From positions 1 through 10,572 of the forward strand of contig CAMVOG010000063.1 in NCBI GenBank assembly GCA_947169005.1: a stretch of DNA of 10,572 bases, in the 5' to 3' direction. Each line of letters opens with the position of its first letter. Position 1 is the first letter of the stretch. The stretch is from an uncultured Clostridia bacterium (GTDB lineage Bacteria; Bacillota; Clostridia; Oscillospirales; Oscillospiraceae). Position numbers and translations under genes: made by a program. This document shows, piece by piece, positions 1 to 5,510 of the stretch. The notes under the pieces are model-generated. The model saw only the letters and a list, made by a program, of their open reading frames with translations, ran no database searches and was not told the origin of the DNA.

Positions 1-18
1 TTTTGAGTAATGGCTGTG

Positions 19-999
19 TCACTTGCCGTACCCTTTCCGGATGGTGGTGAGCTGACGCCTGGCGGCGCTGAGCTGCCTGTGGCGGGGGCCGCCGCTGAGC
101 TCGTGGGTCAGAAACTGCGGCTGAACGGCGTCGAGGATGCGCACACAGTCCGGCTCCGTCCAGGGGCGGTGCCGGTCGATGGCCTCGATGTGGGGGTAGG
201 TGTAGGCGAAGGCCTTGAAATACTCCGTGGGGAAGTCCGCGGGCACCGCCCCCGTATGGGCGCGGACGTAGGCCCCGCTGAGGCTCTGGTGGAAGTGCAT
301 GCCGTGAACGGCCTTGGCCAGCTCCCCGTGCTTGGCAAGCTGCGCGAGGATATAGGCCACGGCTTCCTTCTGATTCCGCAGGCGGGGATTTGTGCTCATC
401 ATATGGCCCGTGTCCAGCATGACGCCCTTGCGGGGATAGTCGATGCGGGAGAGAACGTACTCCGTCTCGGCGGGGTCCGTGAAGGTGAAGCCCGGCCACC
501 ACTGATTTTCAATGAGGAAGTCGAAGCTCGGCTCCACGCCCTTCAAAAGCTCGTTGATGAACTCGATGGCCGCGTCCAGCACTTCCTTATTCGTATGGAG
601 CCAGCGGTAGGTGTAGCTCTCCTCCAGGGACACGTCGGAGACGTGGAAAACCATGTAGGGCGTGTGCCGCTTGACGCCGTAGGCCAGGTCCTCCCTGAAC
701 TGCCGCATGAGGTTCTCCGGCTTCGTGCCGCGATAAATTTGCTCCACCATTTCCCAGGAGTGGAACTTTTCCAGCAGCTTCTTCTCGTCCTGCCGCCAGA
801 AGTCCACCCAATCGGGGTAAAAGACCATGTGGTAGCCCGCGATGAGCGCGTCCGGGCACTCGTCCGCCAGGTCGTCCGGGTCCACGATGGCTTCGATGCC
901 GTCCAGCCCCAGGGCCTTCACCCGGGCGGACAGCAGCTCCCAGCCCCCGTCCCGGTTGATGCAGTATTGGGACAGGGGGTAGTTGATCGTCTGGATCAT
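19..999 (-). CDS. Xylose-isomerase-like TIM-barrel sugar isomerase/epimerase
   Basis: A 326-residue cytosolic protein of the sugar phosphate isomerase/epimerase (AP-endonuclease-2-like TIM barrel) superfamily. The metal-site residues expected at the barrel mouth are visible in order: E164 in FLIENQWW, D196 and H199 in GVMLDTGHMM, H235/H237 in GMHFHQS, and E300 in LTHELSGG. In characterised members (for example tagatose 3-epimerases) such an E-D-H-E set holds a divalent metal for ketose epimerisation or isomerisation. The substrate here cannot be told from sequence. The ATG at 997-999 has an AAAGGA ribosome site that lies inside the 3' end of ecfT, and the two genes are only 4 bp apart, so they are co-transcribed and probably translationally coupled. 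The pairing with ecfT hints at a role in using or making something the transporter handles, but that is inference. The gene is complete, and its stop is 18 bp from the window edge. Any downstream operon partner lies outside the window. Confidence 0.85.
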   Translation of the reverse strand: MIQTINYPLSQYCINRDGGWELLSARVKALGLDGIEAIVDPDDLADECPDALIAGYHMVFYPDWVDFWRQDEKKLLEKFHSWEMVEQIYRGTKPENLMRQFREDLAYGVKRHTPYMVFHVSDVSLEESYTYRWLHTNKEVLDAAIEFINELLKGVEPSFDFLIENQWWPGFTFTDPAETEYVLSRIDYPRKGVMLDTGHMMSTNPRLRNQKEAVAYILAQLAKHGELAKAVHGMHFHQSLSGAYVRAHTGAVPADFPTEYFKAFAYTYPHIEAIDRHRPWTEPDCVRILDAVQPQFLTHELSGGPRHRQLSAARRQLTTIRKGYGK

Positions 1000-1003
1000 G
1001 GTG

Positions 1004-1903
1004 TCAATCCTTTCTTTCTATCATTTTCTTCCAATGCCGATCGGCGTATATATTTAATAGTAGGGGCGTGAAACACAGCGCCCCGAAAAGGAGCTGAAAG
1101 GCGGCGGTCATGGGCGTGAGGGGCCCCGCCTTCACGCTGGGATACCAGCGCCAGTAGAGCCCGCCCGTGACCCAGGCCGAGACCACCACGAAGGCGCAGA
1201 AGCCCAGCCAGAGCAGGGCCAGCTTGTCCCGCTCGTCGAAGCGATAGATGGAAAAGGCCGTGCGCCCCGGCAGGCCGTAGCCCCGAGTGCGCATGCTGTC
1301 CGCCGTTTCGATGGCGTTTTCCAGGGCCCAGGTCACCATGATGGAGAGGATCGTAATAGCGTTGCGGACCCTCTGCAGCACCGTCCCGTCGGATACGTCC
1401 CGCCCCACGCAGCGCTGGGCCTCGCTGACCACGTGGAGCTGTGCCCGGAATTTGGGCACAAAGCGCAGGGTCATGCTCAGCACCAGGCTCAGCGCCGGGA
1501 TGACGCGCCCGAAGAGATACACGAACTTGTCCGAGGTCATCACGGCGTTGTAGCAGGAAAACCAGAGGATCACGGCCACCAGCGTCACCGCGGCGAAAAG
1601 GCCGTAAAGGAAGCTCTCCAGCGTCAGCGGATTGCCAGAGGGCAAATACGTCAAAATCGTCACGCCCTCATGGGAAAAGGCGGGGTTCACCACCGCCGCC
1701 AGGAGCAGCATGGGCAGCATATACAAAAGGCTGAAGCGCAGGCCCTTCCGCCCGTTCAAATAGAGGTTATAGCTCAAAGCCGCCGTCAAGGACAAAACCC
1801 GCGGTGCCGGATGCTCCAGGCACATGGTAAAAAGCAACACCAGCCCGAAGAAAAGAAAAGTCACCAGGGGATGGTAGCTGGAAAAGGTATCTCTGTCTTT
1901 CAC
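1004..1903 (-). CDS. ecfT: ECF transporter transmembrane T component (EcfT/CbiQ family)
   Basis: A 299-residue integral membrane protein with hydrophobic segments at about residues 12-30, 36-50, 57-73, 96-117, 226-247 and 263-286. It carries the EcfT coupling signatures. The first is the SMTLRFVPKF...EAQRCVGR helix at about 143-168, and the second is the ADSMRTRGYG box at 201-210, which matches the family A-x-R-x-R-G coupling helix that docks on the two EcfA ATPases. In ECF transporters EcfT links the ATPases to a substrate-binding S component for vitamin, metal or other micronutrient uptake. The N-terminal FSSYHPLVTFLFF is typical of clostridial homologues. The start is GTG at 1901-1903 with GGAGG 8 nt upstream. 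It heads a minus-strand operon with the TIM-barrel gene. No ATPase or S-component gene lies in the window, because a divergent toxin-antitoxin locus sits immediately upstream, so partners must be encoded downstream or elsewhere. Confidence 0.92.
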   Translation of the reverse strand: MKDRDTFSSYHPLVTFLFFGLVLLFTMCLEHPAPRVLSLTAALSYNLYLNGRKGLRFSLLYMLPMLLLAAVVNPAFSHEGVTILTYLPSGNPLTLESFLYGLFAAVTLVAVILWFSCYNAVMTSDKFVYLFGRVIPALSLVLSMTLRFVPKFRAQLHVVSEAQRCVGRDVSDGTVLQRVRNAITILSIMVTWALENAIETADSMRTRGYGLPGRTAFSIYRFDERDKLALLWLGFCAFVVVSAWVTGGLYWRWYPSVKAGPLTPMTAAFQLLFGALCFTPLLLNIYADRHWKKMIERKD

Positions 1904-1932
1904 GTGCGCTGCCTCCTTTCCGCAGATTGCCC

Positions 1933-1960
1933 TTGCTTTTTATCGGGAATATGATATAAT
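1933..1960 (+). promoter_or_regulatory. Promoter of the Phd-RelE/ParE module (extended -10)
   Basis: TTGCTT (1933-1938), a 16-bp spacer and a perfect TATAAT (1955-1960) preceded by TG at 1952-1953, giving the extended -10 TGATATAAT. The predicted start of transcription falls at about 1966-1968, inside the downstream palindrome. The leader to the antitoxin ATG would be about 27 nt. Confidence 0.75.
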
Positions 1961-1979
1961 ATTATCAAATAGTTGATAA
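1951..1979 (-). promoter_or_regulatory. Probable ecfT promoter overlapping the TA operator
   Basis: On the minus strand TTATCA (1974-1979) is followed after 17 bp by TATCAT (1951-1956), matching the -35 and -10 consensus at 4 of 6 and 5 of 6 positions. An alternative is TTGATA (1963-1968) with GATAAA (1939-1944) and an 18-bp spacer. Either way the -35 lies inside the 18-bp palindrome at 1962-1979, so a protein bound there should also affect ecfT. This is inferred from sequence only. Confidence 0.4.
1962..1979. promoter_or_regulatory. Palindromic operator, TTATCAA-N4-TTGATAA
   Basis: Perfect 7-bp arms TTATCAA (1962-1968) and TTGATAA (1973-1979) around the spacer ATAG. It lies directly after the -10 box and on the expected transcription start, 14 bp before the antitoxin ATG. 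Phd/YefM antitoxins characteristically autorepress through short palindromes at this position, so this is the likely binding site of the antitoxin (and of the toxin-antitoxin complex). It also overlaps the probable divergent ecfT -35. Confidence 0.65.
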
Positions 1980-1993
1980 GAGGGGGACGCATC

Positions 1994-2266
1994 ATGCATA
2001 TCAGACCATCATCCGCCCTGCGGAATGACTATACCGGCATCTCCGAACTGGCGAAAAGCTCCGGAGAGCCCATTTTCATCACCAACAAGGGGGAGGGCGA
2101 CGGCGTTTTTTTGAGCATGGCTGCCTTTGAGGAGCGGGAGAAGCAGTTCCGCCACAGGGATAAGGTCTATGCTGCCGAGATGAGCCGTTTGAATGGCGAT
2201 CCCGTTCTCACGCAGGAGGAGCTCGACGCAAGAATGGAGGAAATCTTCCGTGCCTACGAGAGCTAA
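1994..2266 (+). CDS. Phd/YefM-family antitoxin
   Basis: A 90-residue protein starting at the ATG at 1994, with an AGGGGG ribosome site 8-9 nt upstream. An upstream in-frame TTG at 1973 lies in the operator and is not the start. The N-terminal half (HIRPSSALRNDYTGISELAK, then GEPIFITNKGEGDGVFLSM and the FEE helix) is the Phd/YefM fold, which dimerises and binds operator DNA. The charged C-terminal tail from about residue 55 should wrap and neutralise the toxin. The gene overlaps the toxin start by 17 bp, the usual antitoxin-first arrangement. Expression is likely autorepressed through the palindrome at 1962-1979. The family assignment rests on recognisable motifs, and the cognate pairing rests on the overlap. 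Confidence 0.88.
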   Translation: MHIRPSSALRNDYTGISELAKSSGEPIFITNKGEGDGVFLSMAAFEEREKQFRHRDKVYAAEMSRLNGDPVLTQEELDARMEEIFRAYES

Positions 2267-2567
2267 GCTGGTTTATCTGACGCCTGCCGTCCAGGACTTT
2301 GAAGAGATCGTGAAATACCACGCCTCTATGGTTGGCCCCCAGTCCGCGCGGAAAATCTACGCCACCATGCGGGATACGATCGGCAATCTCCGCCAGTATC
2401 CCTTAATGGGCCCCGTCCACCCGGACCCGCTGCTGGCCGCCCAGGGCTTTCGCAAGCTGGTATTGACCAAGACCTACGTAGCGGTCTATAAGGTGATCGA
2501 CGGGAGCGTTACCGTCTACCGCATCGTCAACGGGCAAACGGACTATCCCCAGCTGCTGCGGGAGTAA
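2250..2567 (+). CDS. RelE/ParE-superfamily toxin
   Basis: A 105-residue protein from the GTG at 2250, chosen because GGAGG lies 9 nt upstream and the product then begins PTRAKLVYLTPAVQDFEEI, a normal start for this family. A longer reading from an ATG at 2193 would only add out-of-frame antitoxin sequence. Features are the N-terminal helix pair (VQDFEEIVKYH...SARKIYATM), the QYPLMGP turn, and the C-terminal strands FRKLVL, YVAVYKVID, VTVYRIVNG and a final DYPQLL. These are the RelE/ParE fold. Members either cleave mRNA on the ribosome or poison DNA gyrase. Sequence alone does not decide which, though the 'FRKL...YKV...YRIV' style is common in chromosomal ParE-like toxins. It is translationally coupled to the antitoxin by a 17-bp overlap. 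Confidence 0.87.
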   Translation: MPTRAKLVYLTPAVQDFEEIVKYHASMVGPQSARKIYATMRDTIGNLRQYPLMGPVHPDPLLAAQGFRKLVLTKTYVAVYKVIDGSVTVYRIVNGQTDYPQLLRE

Positions 2568-2598
2568 TGTCGGGAATCCATATAGGAAATAATAGTGT

Positions 2599-2627
2599 AT
2601 TATATCACGCTTACCCGAATCTGAAAA
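2599..2627 (-). promoter_or_regulatory. Possible antisense promoter facing into the RelE/ParE toxin gene
   Basis: On the minus strand TTTTCA (2622-2627), a 17-bp spacer and a perfect TATAAT (2599-2604) with TG at 2606-2607 form an extended -10, TGATATAAT. No gene follows on that strand, and a transcript would run antisense through the toxin gene at 2250-2567. It may be chance in an AT-rich gap. The -10 is strong and the -35 is weak. Confidence 0.35.
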
Positions 2628-2652
2628 GAGGGGCCGCGCGGCTTTTTTGCCG
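2624..2652 (+). repeat. Left direct repeat: partial terminator copy upstream of the RelB-PIN module
   Basis: The 24 bases at 2624-2647, beginning AAAAGAGGGGCCGCGCGGC and ending in a T run, are identical to 3511-3534, and the match continues as GCCG with a one-base T indel. At the right copy the sequence is the first half of a perfect 15-bp terminator. Here the second arm is lost and only a 5-bp GCGGC/GCCGC stem (2638-2642 with 2649-2653) remains. The two copies bracket the RelB-PIN module and its promoter. The remaining gap 2568-2760 holds only this repeat, a small GGGAG/CTCCC stem at 2661-2676 and the promoters listed. Confidence 0.75.
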
Positions 2653-2689
2653 CCGTATACGGGAGAAGGTACTCCCTGATCTCTCAGCC

Positions 2690-2718
2690 TTGACAGACGC
2701 AGCTTTTGGATTTATAAT
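2690..2718 (+). promoter_or_regulatory. Full-consensus promoter of the RelB-PIN module
   Basis: TTGACA (2690-2695), exactly 17 bp, then TATAAT (2713-2718): both boxes match the housekeeping sigma consensus perfectly at ideal spacing. It lies about 50 bp upstream of the antitoxin ATG. The leader is AT-rich and carries two copies of ATAATAA (2714-2720 and 2737-2743), the first overlapping the -10. They could be antitoxin binding sites, but low-complexity AT sequence makes this weak. Confidence 0.85.
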
Positions 2719-2769
2719 AACTACAAAACACATACCATAATAATTGAAAAGGCGTAAGGAGTGAGTGTC

Positions 2770-3072
2770 ATGAGTGAACAGGTATTGAATCAATTTCGTT
2801 CCGACAAGGCTCTGCGAGATGATTGCGTTGCCATCTACGCCGCCCTCGGAATGGATCTGAACACGGCGTTCCGCATGTTTATGGAGCGCACGCGCATGGT
2901 GCGGGGCCTTCCCTTCCCCGCCGTGCTGCCGGAAGAGCGCGTGACACGCACAGAGGGGAAGCGTGCTTTTGAGGAACTGCGCCGGGAGGCTGCCGAGCTA
3001 CCCGAGCTGAGTCCGGAGGAGATCGATGCGGAGATCGCCGCTGTTCGGGCGGAAAGGAAGGCAAGGCCGTGA
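2770..3072 (+). CDS. RelB/DinJ-family antitoxin
   Basis: A 100-residue protein from the ATG at 2770, which has AAGGAG 8 nt upstream. An in-frame GTG at 2761 overlaps that ribosome site and is rejected. The N-terminal part (LNQFRSDKALRDDCVAIYAA, then LGMDLNTAFRMFMER and RGLPFP) is the ribbon-helix-helix pattern of RelB/DinJ: a beta strand, two helices with the 'LG-(M/L)-(D/N)-L-(S/N)-TA' turn, and the 'GLPF' exit. The C-terminal part is highly charged (EELRREAAELPELSPEEI) and should be the toxin-neutralising tail. The stop overlaps the toxin GTG by 4 bp (GTGA), so translation is coupled. Such antitoxins bind their own promoter through the ribbon-helix-helix dimer. Confidence 0.87.
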   Translation: MSEQVLNQFRSDKALRDDCVAIYAALGMDLNTAFRMFMERTRMVRGLPFPAVLPEERVTRTEGKRAFEELRREAAELPELSPEEIDAEIAAVRAERKARP

Positions 3073-3500
3073 GCTGCTTTGCGGTGATCGACACCAACGT
3101 GCTGCTTTCCGCATTGCTGAGCAAAAGGCCGGATGCCGCGACTGTCCGGGTGATGAACGCCGTATTTGACGGAACGATCATCCCGCTCTGTCACGAGGAC
3201 GTTCTGTCTGAATATAAGGACGTTCTCTCCCGCCCAAAATTTCATTTGTCCGCCTCCGCCATTGAGGGCGTACTGCGTTTTTTCTCGCAATTCGGTCTCC
3301 GTCTCACCCCAAAAGCAAGCAATGAATCCTTCCCGGACGCTGACGACCGCATTTTCTACGAAATCGTTTTGGAAAAACGCGAAACCGACGAAGCCTACCT
3401 GGTCACGGGCAACGTCCGTCATTTCCCGGTAAAGCGCTTCGTGGTCACGCCTGCGGAAATGCTCGCATTGCTGGAACAGATGGATGCGGAACAACATTGA
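3069..3500 (+). CDS. PIN-domain toxin (putative endoribonuclease)
   Basis: A 143-residue PIN-family toxin from the GTG at 3069, preceded by a purine-rich GGAAAGGAAGG ribosome site within the antitoxin gene. Visible PIN landmarks are the first strand AVIDTNVLLSALL with D8, E48 in EDVLSEY, the acidic cluster D90/D92/D93 in FPDADDRIFYEI, and LVTGNVRHFP at 112-120, where the usual fourth acidic residue is N115. PIN toxins bind Mg2+ or Mn2+ with these acids and cut RNA. The N in 'TGN' is, to my knowledge, common in the 'putative toxin, PIN family' group, so loss of activity should not be assumed. The partner is a RelB/DinJ-like antitoxin rather than the VapB or AbrB type best known for PIN toxins. 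No terminator follows on this strand except the hairpin at 3515-3549, which lacks a T run in this direction. Confidence 0.87.
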   Translation: MSCFAVIDTNVLLSALLSKRPDAATVRVMNAVFDGTIIPLCHEDVLSEYKDVLSRPKFHLSASAIEGVLRFFSQFGLRLTPKASNESFPDADDRIFYEIVLEKRETDEAYLVTGNVRHFPVKRFVVTPAEMLALLEQMDAEQH

Positions 3501-3504
3501 AGAA

Positions 3505-3549
3505 CAGAGAAAAAGAGGGGCCGCGCGGCTTTTTGCCGCGCGGCCCCTC
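3505..3549 (-). terminator. Rho-independent terminator of the response-regulator operon
   Basis: A perfect 15-bp GC-rich stem (3515-3529 with 3535-3549) and a 5-nt loop. Reading minus, the stem is followed by a TTTTT run (3510-3514) and further T-rich sequence. It lies 40 bp after the response-regulator stop. On the plus strand the same hairpin follows the PIN toxin but lacks the T run, so it is at best a weak terminator there. Confidence 0.9.
3511..3538 (+). repeat. Right direct repeat (intact terminator arm)
   Basis: The partner of 2624-2652: 24 identical bases at 3511-3534, then GCCG with one fewer T in the loop run. Together with the left copy it encloses about 860 bp containing the whole RelB-PIN module. 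It is part of the functional terminator of the operon to the right. Confidence 0.75.
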
Positions 3550-3588
3550 CCGCTCCTATATATGCGCTTCTCCTGTATACGCGCTCTT

Positions 3589-4383
3589 TTATTCCTCCGT
3601 AAAGCGCCTTTGCAGACCCACGCGGGTCTCCTCCGCGAAGGCGTACTGGCGCATGTAGTCCCCCCGGAACTGATGGATGGCCACGGGGTTTCCCTTCAAA
3701 AAGTGATAATAGTCGCAGTTGATGCGGTCCGTATTCACGCTGAGGCCGACTCTCTCCTGATGCATGAGCACGTCCCCGACGCCCAGCTCCCCCAGGGTCT
3801 TGCGCAGGTCCGCGACCATGGTGCGAAGCTGGCTTTTCATGGAGGCGGTCACGGCCTCGTCGGGCCAGAGGTTGCCGTAGATCATGTCGAAGGTGCAGAG
3901 GGCGCCGCGCCGGTCAATGAGATAGGCCAGCAGCTCCTTGGTGCGGGAGCGGGCAAAGTTGATGGGCTTCCCGTCGCAGTATACCTCAAAGCTGCCGAAG
4001 CAGCGGGCGCTGACGCGGCAGGTGCGCAGCTCCTCCCGCCGGTAACGCAGGTGGGCCAGGGCGTTGGCTACGGCGGCCTCCGTCACGGGCTTTAAAATAT
4101 AGTCGCTGGCATAGAGCTGAAAGGCGCTGGGCATATACTCCCGGTAGCCGGTGATGAAGATCACGTTCAGCAGCGGATAGCGCTTTTGAAGCTGCTGGGC
4201 CAGCTCGACGCCGTTCATGCCGGGCATTTCCACGTCCAGAAAGGCGGCGTCCAGGGGGGTTTCCTCCGCCAGCCTCAGAGCCTCGGAGGGGTGCGTCGTC
4301 CCCAGATGGACGCCGTCCGGGTCCAGGCGTCCCAGGATCTTCTGCACCATGGTCACGACAAGCTGGCGATCGTCAACGGTCAG
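3589..4383 (-). CDS. Response regulator, receiver plus SARP-like winged helix
   Basis: A two-component regulator of 264 residues if it starts at CTG 4383. That start gives LTVDDRQLVV at the N-terminus and so retains the receiver's D4-D5 metal pocket. It lies 9 nt after a GGAG and overlaps the kinase stop by 11 bp. The first conventional start, GTG at 4356, would delete strand 1 and both acids, and a stop codon lies in frame just upstream. The rest of the receiver is intact: phosphoacceptor D50 in FLDVEMPGMNG, T78 in FITG, and K98 in YILKP. From about residue 125 the output domain reads RCFGSFEVYCDGKPINF, RSRTKELLAYLIDRRG, then LWPDE and SQLRTMVADLRKTL. This is the OmpR-like winged helix found in SARP/BTAD regulators. 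The C-terminal BTAD part looks short. It is the last gene before a strong terminator, and its likely target is its own promoter at 6323-6355. Confidence 0.85.
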   Translation of the reverse strand: MTVDDRQLVVTMVQKILGRLDPDGVHLGTTHPSEALRLAEETPLDAAFLDVEMPGMNGVELAQQLQKRYPLLNVIFITGYREYMPSAFQLYASDYILKPVTEAAVANALAHLRYRREELRTCRVSARCFGSFEVYCDGKPINFARSRTKELLAYLIDRRGALCTFDMIYGNLWPDEAVTASMKSQLRTMVADLRKTLGELGVGDVLMHQERVGLSVNTDRINCDYYHFLKGNPVAIHQFRGDYMRQYAFAEETRVGLQRRFTEE

Positions 4384-5482
4384 TGTGTACGTGGCTCCTC
4401 ACCCCTTTCGGAATCAAAATGATGGCGCGGGTGCCCTCCTCGCCGGAGCGGATCGTAAGGCTGCCGCCGCACTGGACCTCCAGCCGCTCCCGCGTGCCGG
4501 CCACGCCCACGCCCTTGCTCTCCTTCTGCTTTTCCGTCAGGCTCACGTCCCCGATCCCATTGTCCTCCACGGTGATGCGGATAAAGCTGCCCATGGCCTC
4601 CGTGCGCAGCAGCACGCGGCCCTCGCCGTCCTCCCGGCTCAGAGCCCCGTGCTTCACGGCGTTTTCCACGATGGGCTGCACCGTCAGCGCCGGGATCAGA
4701 AAGTCCGTGACCTCCAGCTCATAGTCCATGGTGAACTGACGGGCGGGGTCCGCCCGCTCCAGCGCCACGTACTGGCGGATATGGCCCAGCTCTGTTTCAA
4801 AGGGGATGGGCTCGTCGGCGGTGATGCCGTCGATATTGCCCCGCAGGTAGCCCGCCAGGTCCTCCACGCAGGCGGCGGCGGTCTCCGGGTCCAGCAGGCA
4901 AAGGGCCTCGATGGAGGCCAGGGTGTTGAAAATGAAATGAGGCTGCATCTGCCGGGTCCACAGCCGGGCCTGACGGGCGGAAAGAGTCGCCTCCCGCTCC
5001 CGAAGCCGCGCCAGCTCCTCCTGCCGCAGGAAGAACTGAATCAGGTTGAGGCTGACGGAATAGGAAATCCCCAGGAAGGTGGTGCCGGGAATGAGCTGCT
5101 CAAGTCCCAGGGCTGCCAGCGTGGGCAGAATGGCCGCAGCAAAAAGGCGCAGAGACAACGGCTCCTGCCGCCGCAGGATGCGCACCGTACCGTCCCCGTC
5201 AGACAAGCCGCAGAGAATAAGCGTGATGACCGAGGCGGCGTCCAGCGTAATGGCTCCCAGCGCATAGGGATTCACGGCGCGGGGCGCGCCGCCCGCCACG
5301 ACAATAGCCGAGGCCAGCTTCATAAACAGGGCCGCCGGATGCAGCATGGCCGCGGTGAAAAGCCGCCGCTCCCGGGGCTTCAGCCGCCCCTTGCCCTCGG
5401 GGCCGAAGAGCATGGGCAGCAGCGCCATAGACACAACGATCAGCCCGGCCGCGTCCATGGCCAGGCTGAGGGTGATGCTCAT
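4373..5482 (-). CDS. Membrane sensor histidine kinase, GHKL/LytS-type
   Basis: About 369 residues from the ATG at 5482. A TTG at 5488 is an equally well-spaced alternative behind the GGAGGGGGGAG tract. The N-terminal half has membrane segments at about residues 8-28, 44-66, 76-94 and 114-150 with no recognisable extracellular domain, then a linker helix (FFLRQEELARLREREATLSA). The PF06580-type phosphoacceptor box RQMQPHFIFNTLASIEAL carries H184 (numbering from the TTG). The ATPase domain shows the N box QPIVENAVKHG (271-281), G1 VEDNGIG (307-313) and G2 KGVGVAGTRERLE (325-337). It should autophosphorylate on H184 and pass phosphate to D50 of the regulator, whose gene overlaps its 3' end by 11 bp. 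The signal is unknown. The membrane protein encoded 28 bp upstream may provide the sensing part. Confidence 0.9.
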   Translation of the reverse strand: MSITLSLAMDAAGLIVVSMALLPMLFGPEGKGRLKPRERRLFTAAMLHPAALFMKLASAIVVAGGAPRAVNPYALGAITLDAASVITLILCGLSDGDGTVRILRRQEPLSLRLFAAAILPTLAALGLEQLIPGTTFLGISYSVSLNLIQFFLRQEELARLREREATLSARQARLWTRQMQPHFIFNTLASIEALCLLDPETAAACVEDLAGYLRGNIDGITADEPIPFETELGHIRQYVALERADPARQFTMDYELEVTDFLIPALTVQPIVENAVKHGALSREDGEGRVLLRTEAMGSFIRITVEDNGIGDVSLTEKQKESKGVGVAGTRERLEVQCGGSLTIRSGEEGTRAIILIPKGVRSHVHTDR

Positions 5483-5510
5483 TTCCAAGCGGCTCCCCCC
5501 TCCGACGAAG

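Noticed and set aside
10..1071. Long plus-strand open frame opposite the TIM-barrel gene
   Set aside because: Shadow of the minus-strand gene in GC-rich DNA. It has no ribosome site and no recognisable domain, while the opposite strand has intact catalytic motifs.
1058..1086. GTAGGGGCG and CGCCCC near the ecfT 3' end, resembling the dispersed palindrome
   Set aside because: It lies wholly within ecfT coding sequence (final membrane helix and tail), with a poor stem and no accompanying heptamers. Likely chance.
1973..1993. TTG start extending the Phd-like antitoxin by seven residues
   Set aside because: The TTG lies in the operator arm without a ribosome site, and the ATG at 1994 has AGGGGG at proper distance.
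2611..2793. 60-codon minus-strand frame in the gap before the RelB-like gene
   Set aside because: It crosses a consensus promoter and the repeat. No ribosome site and no similarity to anything I know.
2655..3578. GTATAC followed by GAGAAG at about 2656-2668, and on the opposite strand at about 3567-3579, as an inverted repeat around the RelB-PIN module
   Set aside because: Only about a dozen matching bases with mismatches, and in a different order relative to the terminator arm. Too weak beside the clear direct repeat.
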